Below, one piece after another: positions 1 through 9,896 of a stretch of DNA of 64,000 nt. The stretch lies in contig JBBQJW010000001.1 in NCBI GenBank assembly GCA_038326325.1, forward strand, positions 124,001-188,000, in the 5' to 3' direction. The translations under genes were made by a program, and so were the position numbers. The stretch comes from UBA10324 sp038326325 (GTDB lineage: Bacteria; Bacteroidota; Bacteroidia; Chitinophagales; UBA10324). The notes beneath the pieces were generated by a model that saw only the letters and a list, made by a program, of their open reading frames with translations, did no database searches and was not told the origin of the DNA. Each line of letters begins with the position of its first letter. Position 1 is the first letter of the stretch.

Positions 1-108
1 TGATTTTGAAATGCAAAATTTCAATCTTCATCTCACCATCGAAGGAATGTTGAAACTCAATTCCATTTTGATAGAGTGGATGAAATAAGTTTGTCGCAAT
101 TAATTTTT

Positions 109-1677
109 ATGACAGACAGAAAACAATCCTTCCTCGAAAAATTTACTCCCGATTATAATTTCAACGGAGCAACTGTAACAGTTGGCGCACCGATTTTAGA
201 TGGCGAAGTGCTCACCAATAATTTTGTTCGCGTGCCGCTCAAAACTTTAAATCGTCACGGATTAATCAGTGGTGCAACAGGTACAGGTAAAACAAAAACG
301 CTCCAGCTTTTAGCTGAAGGTTTATCTGCTAACAGTGTTCCTGTTTTAATGATGGATGTGAAAGGCGACCTGAGTGGAATTGCTGCTGCAGGGATTTCAA
401 ATGAAAAAATTCAGGACCGTGTTACAAAAATCGGAATCACTTATTCTGCATCCGGTTTCCCGACAGAGTTAATGACTTTGAGTGAAGAAAACGGTGTGCG
501 AATGCGCGCAACTGTTTCTGAATTCGGTCCGGTGTTGTTTTCAAAGATGCTTGGACTAAATGACACGCAAGGCGGAATCGTAAGCATGCTATTCAAATAT
601 GCTGATGATAAAAAATTACCGTTGCTCGATTTAAAAGATTTCAAGAAACTGTTACAGTATGCTGCTGAAGATGGAAAGAAAGAAGTTGAATCGCTGTACG
701 GAGCTGTATCAACCACTTCAACCGGAACTATTCTCCGAAAAATAATTGAACTCGAACAACAGGGTGCTGATATTTTTTTTGGTGAAATGAGTTTCGATAC
801 AAATGATTTGTTGCGCATTGACGAAAACGGAAAAGGATATATCAGCATTGTTCGCCTCACAAACATTCAGGATAAACCAAAACTGTTCAGTACTTTTATG
901 TTGTGCCTGCTGGCAGAGATTTATAATACTTTTCCTGAAGAAGGAGATTTAGATGCACCGAAACTTGTAGTGTTTATTGACGAAGCTCATTTAATTTTTA
1001 AAGAAGCAAGTGGCGAATTGCTCGACCAGATTGAAAGTATTATTAAACTTATTCGCTCAAAGGGAGTTGGAATTATTTTCTGCACTCAAAACCCAACTGA
1101 TATTCCACAGGCAGTTTTAAGTCAGCTTGGATTAAAAGTGCAACACGCATTGCGTGCATTCACGGCTCTCGACAGAAAATCCATCAAACAGATTTCAGAG
1201 AATTATCCGCTCACCGATTTTTATGCAGTGGATGAATTACTTACTTCATTAGGAATTGGTGAAGCCGCTGTTACAGTACTGAATGAAAAGGGAAACCCAA
1301 CCATGCTGACTGCAACACTTTTGTGTCCGCCCTCATCTCGAATGGGAATTTTAAATGATGAAGAAATAAATGTCATCAATTCAAAATCAAAATTGGTGAA
1401 CAAGTATAGTCAGGTGATTGACCGAGATAGTGCTTATGAAATGCTGATGCAGAAAATGCAGGATGCGGTAAATGAATCGGCAAAGAATGCACCACCCACC
1501 CCTACTGCACGGGCCGGACAGAAAGAAGAGAAAAGCACTTTCGAAACTATTATGAAAAGTCCTGTGACTCGTTCAGTTGGTGTTGCAATTGCAGGAGCAA
1601 TCACCAGAAGTTTACTGGGTTCACTTGGTTTAAAAACACGAAGCACTTCATCAAGAAAAAAAAGCAGTTGGTTTTAG
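109..1677 (+). CDS. HerA/YjgR-like DUF853 ATPase
   Basis: Predicted cytosolic P-loop ATPase of the DUF853 (E. coli YjgR) group, related to HerA/FtsK-type DNA-translocating helicases; its biological role is not established. Walker A GATGTGKT lies near residue 55 and a Walker B strand ending VVFIDEAH near residue 290. The length (about 520 residues) fits the family. The frame is open back to a GTG at 76, but the ATG at 109 starts a normal N-terminus (MTDRKQSF), so I prefer it. The Ser/Lys-rich C-terminal tail looks disordered. The gene stands alone and is closed by a strong hairpin shared with the convergent neighbour. Confidence 0.85.
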   Translation: MTDRKQSFLEKFTPDYNFNGATVTVGAPILDGEVLTNNFVRVPLKTLNRHGLISGATGTGKTKTLQLLAEGLSANSVPVLMMDVKGDLSGIAAAGISNEKIQDRVTKIGITYSASGFPTELMTLSEENGVRMRATVSEFGPVLFSKMLGLNDTQGGIVSMLFKYADDKKLPLLDLKDFKKLLQYAAEDGKKEVESLYGAVSTTSTGTILRKIIELEQQGADIFFGEMSFDTNDLLRIDENGKGYISIVRLTNIQDKPKLFSTFMLCLLAEIYNTFPEEGDLDAPKLVVFIDEAHLIFKEASGELLDQIESIIKLIRSKGVGIIFCTQNPTDIPQAVLSQLGLKVQHALRAFTALDRKSIKQISENYPLTDFYAVDELLTSLGIGEAAVTVLNEKGNPTMLTATLLCPPSSRMGILNDEEINVINSKSKLVNKYSQVIDRDSAYEMLMQKMQDAVNESAKNAPPTPTARAGQKEEKSTFETIMKSPVTRSVGVAIAGAITRSLLGSLGLKTRSTSSRKKSSWF

Positions 1678-1701
1678 CTTGAGGTTTAGACAATACAAAA
1701 T

Positions 1702-1734
1702 AAAAAGGGGCTACTGTAACAGTAGCCCCTTTTT
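1702..1734. terminator. Bidirectional terminator centred on TGTAACA
   Basis: A perfect 15-bp stem (1702-1716 pairs with 1720-1734) with a 3-nt TAA loop. The A-run before and T-run after make it an intrinsic terminator in both directions, between two convergent genes. The apex of the hairpin is one copy of the window-wide motif CTGTAACAG. Confidence 0.9.
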
Positions 1735-1753
1735 ATTTTATGCCTAATTAAAT

Positions 1754-3322
1754 TTATTCCACAACTAATTTCTTCACTGCTTTTCCAACTTTGGTATTCA
1801 CAGTTAAAAGATAAATTCCTTTAGCTAAATCTTTACCTGTAACAGTAAACGAAACTGCATCTTTCAAACTTGCAGAAAGAATTAGTTTACCTGTTAAATC
1901 ATATAATTCATAAGACTGAACAGGAGACTGACGAGAAAGAATTTCAAAATTATCGGAAGAAGGATTCGGAGCAACATCAACAGTGATTGAAACATCTGTT
2001 ACATTTTCAATTCCATTATACATTCCCGGAAGAGCAAGTGCCTGCACCATGCGCGGAGCAAGGTATCCCTGAATAGAATCAATGTAAGCAAGCGCTTTTG
2101 TTTTACCCATATCAGGATTTGTTAAATGACTGCTCATATCAATTGTGTCAACCGCGCCATTACTGATTCCGAAAGCAGTACCCAAAGCATATAAAGCTGG
2201 CTTGCTCCACCACTCCCAAGGACCGGCTTGACCGTTGAATGGATCTAATGGAATTACTAACTGTGGATTCGGCAATATAAATGGAAACAAACCGTTGTGG
2301 CCATTATTCACCTGATTAGCACGAGTAGTATAAGGATCGTTGTAAGGAATATTGAATACATCATTATTTCCAAATGCGTCGGCGCGATTGATTACATCAT
2401 AACTTCCTGCAACATAAATCACATTGTCTCCTGTGGTTGGAACAACAACGAATCCATGAGTATAAGGAGCAAAAGGATCATTCGTTACATGGAAACAAAC
2501 CATTGGAACATCACCGTTTCCGAGCCAAGAAGAATCGCCCATTGCTCCACCCATGTTCACCGCCATTGTTACAGCGCTTGAATAAGTTGGAAGGTTTGGA
2601 TAATTGAGCGCAATATTTCCACCCAATCCTTCAAAGTCACCCATCAAACTTGGATTCACATAAGGTTCTCCCGTCAAAAATCCATAAGCAGCTTGATCGC
2701 TTCCGCTGATGAACTTTGGTAAACCAGCAACTTCAGTATTAAAATTATTAAGTGTAACATAAGCGAGCGCTACATATCCCCCTGAACCTTGTCCGCACAT
2801 AACAATTTTACTTCCATCAATTTTAAAATGGGTGCTGGTTGAATCTAAATAACGAACCGCAGTTTTTGCGTCCTGCAATGCGCGGTAAACTGCCTGTAAC
2901 AATGACCCTGTTCTGATATCCTGACCAGCAGAACCGAGTGCCTGAGGATTCCAACCTAAACGATAATCAATAGAAGCAACCACATAACCGCGCTTTGCAA
3001 ATTGCATGCACATTGCAACAGTTGCGCTGTCACTTCTTGAACCCGTTGTTGTTTTGTTAATCAGTATTGGTAAAAAACTTCCGGTGTGTAAGTAAACTAC
3101 CAATGGTCTTGCTGCAAGTGTATCACCTGTTGGTTCGTAGAAATCCATATGCAAATTAGTGAGAACAGGTGTTCCCGTTAATACCTGGAAATTTTTTCCG
3201 TAGGTAATATTCGGTGTAACAGTTACATTTGTAAATACCTCATCAAGGTATCGTTGTTGTGCTTTTGTATTTTGTAATACTGAAACAATCAGTATAAAAC
3301 AAAAAAGTAAATTTTTTTTCAT
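1754..3322 (-). CDS. Secreted alpha/beta-hydrolase-fold protein, T9SS, probably inactive
   Basis: Secreted protein with a signal peptide (residues 1 to about 21, ending TKAQ), an esterase/lipase-type alpha/beta-hydrolase domain and a C-terminal T9SS sorting domain (PNPSS near residue 450, ending KKLVVE), so it should be exported and surface-attached or released. It is a paralogue of the protein at 6240-7895. The two align without gaps around the nucleophile elbow: the paralogue has GSSAG, this one GQGSG, so the catalytic serine position is glycine. The oxyanion region is HTGS instead of HGGS. I infer a binding or non-catalytic role. It sits next to a TonB receptor on the same strand. Confidence 0.8.
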   Translation of the reverse strand: MKKNLLFCFILIVSVLQNTKAQQRYLDEVFTNVTVTPNITYGKNFQVLTGTPVLTNLHMDFYEPTGDTLAARPLVVYLHTGSFLPILINKTTTGSRSDSATVAMCMQFAKRGYVVASIDYRLGWNPQALGSAGQDIRTGSLLQAVYRALQDAKTAVRYLDSTSTHFKIDGSKIVMCGQGSGGYVALAYVTLNNFNTEVAGLPKFISGSDQAAYGFLTGEPYVNPSLMGDFEGLGGNIALNYPNLPTYSSAVTMAVNMGGAMGDSSWLGNGDVPMVCFHVTNDPFAPYTHGFVVVPTTGDNVIYVAGSYDVINRADAFGNNDVFNIPYNDPYTTRANQVNNGHNGLFPFILPNPQLVIPLDPFNGQAGPWEWWSKPALYALGTAFGISNGAVDTIDMSSHLTNPDMGKTKALAYIDSIQGYLAPRMVQALALPGMYNGIENVTDVSITVDVAPNPSSDNFEILSRQSPVQSYELYDLTGKLILSASLKDAVSFTVTGKDLAKGIYLLTVNTKVGKAVKKLVVE

Positions 3323-3383
3323 TGTGTTTTTAGTTTGGGTTTTGTTGGGTTAAAGTTAAGTCTGTTTTTAAAATCTGTATCAA

Positions 3384-6185
3384 TCATTTTTTCTTCGGCT
3401 CAAACAACAATGAAAAATAAACCATTCGTCCGATGAAAGGACCGCCATAAACTTCAAAATGTTTATCATTTAAAAGATTAGAAGCTCCGAGTTTTAAAGT
3501 GGAATAAATTTTAGGAATTTGCTTATTCACCTGCATATCAAGCAAACCGTAAGTCGGAACAAACCCAGTGAACTGCGGTGAACCTTCGTAATTAAAGCCT
3601 TCGACCCATTTGTAATTCACGCTGAAACCAAAATTGGTGACGCGTAAATTTCCAATATGAAAATTCATTTCCCGTCCATTCAATCCAATATTGAATTTAT
3701 TTTTTGGAGTGTTGAAGGCGGGAATAATCGGGTCAATGGTATCTTGTTTATTCAAAACATTGTAAGAATAATTCGTCATCATTCCATAATGCTTTTTGAA
3801 ATAATAATTCAATCCGACTGAACCACCCTGTGTAGTCACAACACCATCGGCATTTGCAGCAACACGATAGATTTGAAGGTTATCAATTTCGTTTGGTAAA
3901 AATGAATTGAAATTTACTGCTGCACCGATTTTATATCCTATGAAATTTTTATAGTAGCTGTAATAATATCCTGCGTCAACAAATAAATGTTTTAACAAAA
4001 CAGCCCGATAACCCACCTCAATAGTTTTAACCTGTTCAGGCTTTACAGCAGGTGAATTAAAATAAACCAGTGTATCCAAATTTTTGTAAAGCAGAAAATT
4101 AAAGAGTGATGAAAGAGTGATGAGCGAATCATAACCTGAAATATTACCGAGAAGAATGGCGCGACCAACATTGTAATACAAATACTGATCAGTCAATGTT
4201 GGATTTCGGATAGCAGAAGAAAATGAAGCACGGAAAGTGTGTTTCTTCAGATTATAAATTGCTGATAATGCGGGAGAAAACAGATAATCGAAATTCTGAT
4301 TCTTATCCATTCGAATCGCGAAATTGAATTTCCATTTATCTTCCAGAATCTTTTTTTCAAACCCCGTATAAATTCCGAATTCATTATTTGTAATTCTTGT
4401 ACTTCCTGTATCGCTGAAAATTGTTCCTTCAGAATTTGGTCGGTACATTCTTGCGTTCGCCCCTACTGTAACAGTCATCCACTTCGGTGTGAATTTATAT
4501 TCTCCATGAACATGATATAAAGCAGATTTATCGAAGAACATAGAACCTCCCTCGCCATACGATTTTTTTGAAGTGATGCTTTTAAATGCCGAATCAAAAG
4601 CAGCAGTTCCGGGGTGATAAAATTGATGATCGCCGATTCCGATAGCTGAATCATTTGCATACTGTGCACACAAATGATGCAATGAATCAAGCTGAGGAGC
4701 AAGGTCGGGATTTTCTAAAAACAATCTGATACTATCAATCCATTGAATAAAATGCCCCGCATGAAACTGAGGATAACCTTCTAACGATTGAACTGTTCCG
4801 GCACAATTTTCAGTATAATATTTTCCGTAGTCAATTCCCCAACTTACATCATCCTTGTTCGCCTTCTGTAACAGTAGAGCTGTGAAGTAAGCATCGTAAG
4901 AATCGCCTGCATTTTCATTTGTGGAATAAACACGGATAAAAAATTTATCCTTCTTTCTTATTTCAATTCTGTTTTGCAGGAAAAGAATATTTTTTAAACT
5001 GTAACGATTGTCACCCTGATAAACGGTTGTGCCTGTTCCGAAATTTGATGAGAGAATTAATTCTGTCTCGTTATGAATTTTGTAGTGAAAGGCTGCAGCA
5101 AGTTTTAAATTTTTTGTATCATAATCAACAAGATCAACTTCGTTATAACCGGTTCTGTAAAACCGTCCAAGCCCCGGTTGATTTTTTACCCCAGAGTTTC
5201 CGCTTTGGTCGTAATGCAAATTGAATTCATCACCGTAAGTATTAACCGCATCATAACCTCCGGGATTATTTTCATTGTCTAACGATTGTTCGGTGGGAGA
5301 ATAATTTTTTGCTTCCCAATCATTCGCTCTTAAAAAATAAAGATTGAGTTTATATGCGAACTTGCCTCTGCCTACTTTGTTTTTAAAAACCTGATCCCAA
5401 CGAAACGCAGTTTCCAATAAACCGCGCTCGCCTGTTTTTGCCATCACCGTAAATCCGGGATTCAAAAAAGGATCTTTCGTCGTCATGCTTATAACTCCAT
5501 TGAAAGCATTTGGTCCATAAAATGCGGAACTTGCTCCGACAACTAAATCAACTTTCACCACATCTAATTCTGAGGCACCTAAAAAATTCCCCAATGAAAA
5601 ATTTAATCCAGGCGATTGATTATCCACTCCATCAATAATCTGTAACGAACGAACAGGTGATGTACTGTTAAATCCACGGGTGTTTATTACTCTGAATCCA
5701 AGTGAAGCAGTTGTAATGTCCACTCCCTTTAACTGACCTAGACCTTCGTAAAAATTAAAAGCAGGAGTTTGCTTAATAGCCAATAAATCCATTGACTCAA
5801 CAGTGAGGGCCGACTCTCGTTGCTTATCTGTCAATCGCGAATCCTGCACAACAACTTCATTGAGTGTTACATTTTCTGATTCAAGCAGAACAGAAATTTT
5901 CTTTTCAAAATCTGTTACAGCAACTTCATTATTGATATATCCGAGATAAGTAATAACAATTGTTAAAGGTAGATTTTCATGAACCGGAATAGTGAATTTT
6001 CCATCAGCATCAGTTTGAGTTCCATTGTTGGTTCCTTTTACAACAACAGTTGCTCCAATGAGTGCTTCGTTTGTTTTCGAATCTTTTATTATTCCGGAAA
6101 TTATTTGGGCATAAGATTTTTCTTCCATCAAAAACACAATCAAGAACAGAAATAATATCTCGAAAACCCTCTGGTTAATTTTCAT
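3384..6185 (-). CDS. TonB-dependent outer-membrane receptor
   Basis: Outer-membrane TonB-dependent receptor of the Bacteroidota kind. In order: a signal peptide (to about residue 26, ending SYAQ), a carboxypeptidase-regulatory-like domain (about 27-115, IISGIIKDSKTNEALIGATV), a plug domain (about 125-240, with RGFNSTSPVRSLQIIDG) and a 22-strand-type barrel to residue 933. No SusD partner is present, which argues against a classical glycan-uptake pair. It is bracketed by two paralogous esterase-fold secreted proteins on the same strand, so the three may handle one ester-containing substrate; that link is inference. Confidence 0.9.
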   Translation of the reverse strand: MKINQRVFEILFLFLIVFLMEEKSYAQIISGIIKDSKTNEALIGATVVVKGTNNGTQTDADGKFTIPVHENLPLTIVITYLGYINNEVAVTDFEKKISVLLESENVTLNEVVVQDSRLTDKQRESALTVESMDLLAIKQTPAFNFYEGLGQLKGVDITTASLGFRVINTRGFNSTSPVRSLQIIDGVDNQSPGLNFSLGNFLGASELDVVKVDLVVGASSAFYGPNAFNGVISMTTKDPFLNPGFTVMAKTGERGLLETAFRWDQVFKNKVGRGKFAYKLNLYFLRANDWEAKNYSPTEQSLDNENNPGGYDAVNTYGDEFNLHYDQSGNSGVKNQPGLGRFYRTGYNEVDLVDYDTKNLKLAAAFHYKIHNETELILSSNFGTGTTVYQGDNRYSLKNILFLQNRIEIRKKDKFFIRVYSTNENAGDSYDAYFTALLLQKANKDDVSWGIDYGKYYTENCAGTVQSLEGYPQFHAGHFIQWIDSIRLFLENPDLAPQLDSLHHLCAQYANDSAIGIGDHQFYHPGTAAFDSAFKSITSKKSYGEGGSMFFDKSALYHVHGEYKFTPKWMTVTVGANARMYRPNSEGTIFSDTGSTRITNNEFGIYTGFEKKILEDKWKFNFAIRMDKNQNFDYLFSPALSAIYNLKKHTFRASFSSAIRNPTLTDQYLYYNVGRAILLGNISGYDSLITLSSLFNFLLYKNLDTLVYFNSPAVKPEQVKTIEVGYRAVLLKHLFVDAGYYYSYYKNFIGYKIGAAVNFNSFLPNEIDNLQIYRVAANADGVVTTQGGSVGLNYYFKKHYGMMTNYSYNVLNKQDTIDPIIPAFNTPKNKFNIGLNGREMNFHIGNLRVTNFGFSVNYKWVEGFNYEGSPQFTGFVPTYGLLDMQVNKQIPKIYSTLKLGASNLLNDKHFEVYGGPFIGRMVYFSLLFEPKKK

Positions 6186-6239
6186 TCAATGAAAATTATT
6201 TCAAAAGAAACAATTGTAACAGATATTCAACGAAAACAA

Positions 6240-7895
6240 TTATTCAAAAATAATTTTCGTACCAACAGAATTTTCTGAATTATTTATTCTGAGAAAATAA
6301 GTACCTGCTGAAAGCTCATTCCGTTCAATTTTCAATTTCGCACCTGAGAAATCATTGTATTCTCTCACTAACTTTCCGTACATATCAAAAAGTTGAATGG
6401 TATTTTGATGGAGTAACGAATTAAAATCAACAATCAAATTATCAGCAACCGGGTTAGGATAAATTGAAATTCCATTTGCCAAAATTTCTGAAACACCTAC
6501 AGGTTCGCTAACCGTTGCGGTTGCAGTTCCTGTACAACCGTTCGCATCTGTAACAGTTGCAGAATAATTTCCGGCAGGAAGATTTGAAATGTCCTGAGTG
6601 GTTGCTCCATTACTCCATAAAAAAGTAAATGGCTGTTGTCCGTTTAAGGTTGTCAATAAAATAGAACCATCAGTTCCACCAACAATAGATGTATTTGTAA
6701 TAGTCAATGCGACAAAAGGCGGTATTGTGAAATTAATTTCAACAGGAGAAACTAGCGAAGTCGTACAGCCGGTTGCATCTGTTACAGTTACATTATAAGA
6801 CCCGGGATTCAGGTTTGATAAGTCTTCGGTTGTAGCTCCGTTACTCCAAACATAAGTATCACCGCTTGCGGTAACAGTCAGGTCAATAGTTCCAGTTCCT
6901 GCAGCATTGCATGCAATTGTGCTGGTATAAGCAACTGTATCAATCACTGAAACATAACTATTCAAATGATGATATAGAAAATCGGAAACGAAAGCGAGTG
7001 TTGTATCCATATACAACTGACTTGCAAGATACGGAACATGGTCTGCTCCTTCCCACTGATAATACCAGCTATCAACTCCCATTGAAAGTGCATAGGGATG
7101 AATAACAGAACTTCCATCAACTTCCATAATCGGAATTATTCCTAACATGTAAAGTAAAGCATGGTCGTAAGGAACAGTCTGATCTTGCGTTCCATGCATA
7201 CTACAAACCGGAATATCATTTTGTTCAATCCATGTTTTATCACCAAGCGCACCGCACAAATTCACAACAGCTTTAACTTTTGATGAATAACCCGGATTGC
7301 CACTGTTGCCTTCCATTCCACCAAGTGTAACAGTATCAATTGTTGATGGTAATTCAAAGGGTTTATCCAAGTAAGCCAAATGCAAAGCGACGAAAGCACC
7401 AGCACTACTTCCTCCTATAAATATTTGAGTTGAATCAATCTTATAAGCATTAGTTAGGGCTGCATCTTTTCGCATGAAACGAACTGCTGCTTTTCCATCC
7501 TGCACTGCACGGAACACCGCATCAGTTGCTAATGCTTGCGTAGTGGGAATTCCAATGTATAAACGATACTCATAAGAGCAGCAAACATATCCGCGCTTTG
7601 CGAAGCTAGTGCAAATTGCAACAACATCAGCGTCTGTTTTTGTTCCACCTACAAACGAACCTCCATGAGCCATCATTAAAACCGGGCGATGTGTAACAGT
7701 GTCACCTGTTGGTTCATAAATATCCATCTTCAGTAAGGCATTAGTTCCATTGTTATTGTCGTTTGAACCAAAAATTACATTAGAAGTAACTGTTACATTC
7801 GAAAATATTTCCTGTTGGTATCTGTAATCGCACTGTGCATTCGAAATTGAATTTGCAATTACAAGTATTAAAAGAGTGGTAAAAAGGTGTTTCAT
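6240..7895 (-). CDS. Secreted esterase with two SprB-type repeats and T9SS domain
   Basis: Secreted alpha/beta-hydrolase (carboxylesterase type). Signal peptide to about residue 20 (SISNAQ); HGGS oxyanion motif near residue 78; nucleophile elbow GSSAG near residue 162; a candidate acid in GTQDQTVPYDHA; a candidate histidine in GADHVPYL. Two SprB-like repeats follow (about 335-465), each with the YNVTVTDATGCT or YSATVTDANGCT signature, then a T9SS sorting domain (IYPNPVADN to the end). Unlike its paralogue at 1754-3322 it keeps the catalytic serine and should be active on an ester outside the cell. The substrate cannot be told from sequence. Confidence 0.85.
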   Translation of the reverse strand: MKHLFTTLLILVIANSISNAQCDYRYQQEIFSNVTVTSNVIFGSNDNNNGTNALLKMDIYEPTGDTVTHRPVLMMAHGGSFVGGTKTDADVVAICTSFAKRGYVCCSYEYRLYIGIPTTQALATDAVFRAVQDGKAAVRFMRKDAALTNAYKIDSTQIFIGGSSAGAFVALHLAYLDKPFELPSTIDTVTLGGMEGNSGNPGYSSKVKAVVNLCGALGDKTWIEQNDIPVCSMHGTQDQTVPYDHALLYMLGIIPIMEVDGSSVIHPYALSMGVDSWYYQWEGADHVPYLASQLYMDTTLAFVSDFLYHHLNSYVSVIDTVAYTSTIACNAAGTGTIDLTVTASGDTYVWSNGATTEDLSNLNPGSYNVTVTDATGCTTSLVSPVEINFTIPPFVALTITNTSIVGGTDGSILLTTLNGQQPFTFLWSNGATTQDISNLPAGNYSATVTDANGCTGTATATVSEPVGVSEILANGISIYPNPVADNLIVDFNSLLHQNTIQLFDMYGKLVREYNDFSGAKLKIERNELSAGTYFLRINNSENSVGTKIIFE

Positions 7896-7979
7896 TTTTT
7901 ATGATTGTGGGTTTAAATCTAAGATTCTAAATCACATAAAATACACCTGATAAAAAAATCCTGTTAAAGTCAAAGGATA

Positions 7980-9695
7980 CTATTTCTGGTTCTCGTCAGG
8001 TTTACCCGGCTGGAAATCCAAATCGTTGTTCGATTTGGAAAATATTTTTGTGTTCGGCAATACTTTTTTCAATTCAGTTAAATCAGCTTTAGTGATTTCG
8101 ATAAAGCTAAGGTCGAGTCGTTTCATTTGTTTTAAATCCTGAAGTGTAACCATCATTTCTGTTATATCAATATTCGGATTGAAACTTAAATTGAGTTGTT
8201 CTAATTTTTTCAGGTTGCTGAATGAGGCTGGCAAAGTTTTTAGATCATTCGCCTTCAAATCAAGAATTTCTAATTGAGAAAGATTTCCGAAATCTTCAGG
8301 CAAAGCAGTGAGAGAATTATTTCGAACATGAAGCGCTTTCAGATTTGTAAGTTGTGAAACAGAAGCAGGAAGTGTTTTTATTATCTGGTCATCAAGAGTA
8401 AGCACTTCTAAATTTTTCAGGTTACCGATTGTCTCGGGTAGTTTAATTAGATGAGGAACAGCTTTGTTTGGAAAAAAATTTCCATCCAACTCCAGCACTT
8501 TCAAATTTTGCAAATCGCCAATCCAATCAGGAAGAAGAATGAAATAATTATGCGCAGCTCTTAGGTAAGTTATATTAAAAAGTGATTTCATGTAAGTAGG
8601 TAATTCGCTTAACCCGCACCAACTCACATCAAGTTCTTCTAAATTTTTCATCTTACTTAAATCCGGAAGCGTGGTCAGGAAATTTCCACTCATGATTAAA
8701 GTTTTCAGTTGCACAAGGTTTCCGAATGAAGAAGGAAATTTTTCAATCGCGGTTCCACTTGCATTTCTGTTTGTACTGCTTATGTTTAGTTCTTTCAGAT
8801 TTATAAGTTTGCCAATTGAGTTTGGAAAGACAACGATATTATTTCCGCTTGCATCAATTTTTTCCAATGAAGTAATAGTTCCAAGCGATTCAGGTAATTC
8901 AGTGATGTTACAGGAAGAAATATCTAAAATCTTCAGATTCGAAAGTTTGCTCATTGCTGTACATGCTTGCTTGAAATCGAATGCGAGATTATTCGAGAGA
9001 TTAATTTCAACGAGCTCAGTACAAGACGAAAGTGTTACAGGTAACTGAGTAAAATAATTTGAACCTAAATCTATTCTCTTTAATGAAGTGAGATCGCCGA
9101 TGTTATCTGGTAGCGAGTGAAACTGTCCTCCGGCCAAATCTAAATACTCGAGCGTCTTCAATTTTTCCAATCTCGAAAACAATTCTTCCAAACGCAACGA
9201 AGAATTATATGGAAGAATGATATTTTTCAAACTGTTACAGTCACTTATTTCCTCAGGCAGAATCTGTAATGAATTCGCTTTCAGGTTTAAAGTTTGCAAA
9301 TGAGAAAGCGAACTAATGTTTCCTGGAAGTTTCAGAAGCGCCGAAATACTGATTTCAAAATATTCGAGATCCTGAAGAACAGAAAGTTTGCTGATCGCCT
9401 GATTAAAATTCATTCGTGTGCAATGCCGAAAAGCAATGCCGCGCAAATTGCTGAGTGAACTCATATCAGGAAGCACCGCTAATGAATCATATTCCAGAAA
9501 CAGATAAAAACATTTTTGTGGACTTTTTAAAGCAAGGTCAACACGAAAAAAAGTGCTGTCGCTTGTTTTGGGTATGTCAAGAAGTTGAGCCTTCGCAGTT
9601 TGAATGAAAAGTGAAAAGTGAAAAGTGAAAAATAAAATACCAATTACACCAATTCTATTTATTTGAGATGACAATTTCATGAATGAATTTTTCAT
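7980..9695 (-). CDS. Exported leucine-rich-repeat protein
   Basis: About 17 leucine-rich repeats of roughly 23 residues of the typical bacterial LxxLPxxxxxLxxLxxLxLxxN kind fill residues 60-550, after an N-terminal signal sequence ending TAKAQ near residue 37. There is no T9SS domain, and the C-terminus (PGKPDENQK) is plain. LRR solenoids bind proteins; the partner is unknown. The signal-peptide codons contain a run of about four TGAAAAG heptamers (see the repeat entry), which could shift the frame if copy number changed. It is the last of a minus-strand group with the TonB receptor and esterases. Confidence 0.8.
   Translation of the reverse strand: MKNSFMKLSSQINRIGVIGILFFTFHFSLFIQTAKAQLLDIPKTSDSTFFRVDLALKSPQKCFYLFLEYDSLAVLPDMSSLSNLRGIAFRHCTRMNFNQAISKLSVLQDLEYFEISISALLKLPGNISSLSHLQTLNLKANSLQILPEEISDCNSLKNIILPYNSSLRLEELFSRLEKLKTLEYLDLAGGQFHSLPDNIGDLTSLKRIDLGSNYFTQLPVTLSSCTELVEINLSNNLAFDFKQACTAMSKLSNLKILDISSCNITELPESLGTITSLEKIDASGNNIVVFPNSIGKLINLKELNISSTNRNASGTAIEKFPSSFGNLVQLKTLIMSGNFLTTLPDLSKMKNLEELDVSWCGLSELPTYMKSLFNITYLRAAHNYFILLPDWIGDLQNLKVLELDGNFFPNKAVPHLIKLPETIGNLKNLEVLTLDDQIIKTLPASVSQLTNLKALHVRNNSLTALPEDFGNLSQLEILDLKANDLKTLPASFSNLKKLEQLNLSFNPNIDITEMMVTLQDLKQMKRLDLSFIEITKADLTELKKVLPNTKIFSKSNNDLDFQPGKPDENQK
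9605..9632. repeat. Heptanucleotide tandem repeat in an LRR gene's signal peptide
   Basis: TGAAAAG is repeated three times, followed by a near copy TGAAAAA, inside codons of the LRR protein's signal peptide. Seven is not a multiple of three, so gain or loss of a unit would shift the frame. Confidence 0.7.
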
Positions 9696-9896
9696 AGCCG
9701 TAAATATGAATCATGGTTTAAAATGAAAACGAAAATTCAATCAACATATTGAAACATGAAATACGATAGCATAAATTTAAAATCGGAAAGAGTGAGTCTT
9801 AACCATTGATTTCCCCAAAGTATTTATTGTTGAATTATTTTCTTGTTTCCTTAAACAATTTAAAACTTCAATTGTTATACTGAAACCTACATATAA

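Noticed and set aside
2297..2581. Plus-strand open frame opposite the esterase-like gene
   Set aside because: Shadow of the minus-strand gene; codon use and content are not protein-like. The same holds for the other antisense frames inside large genes.
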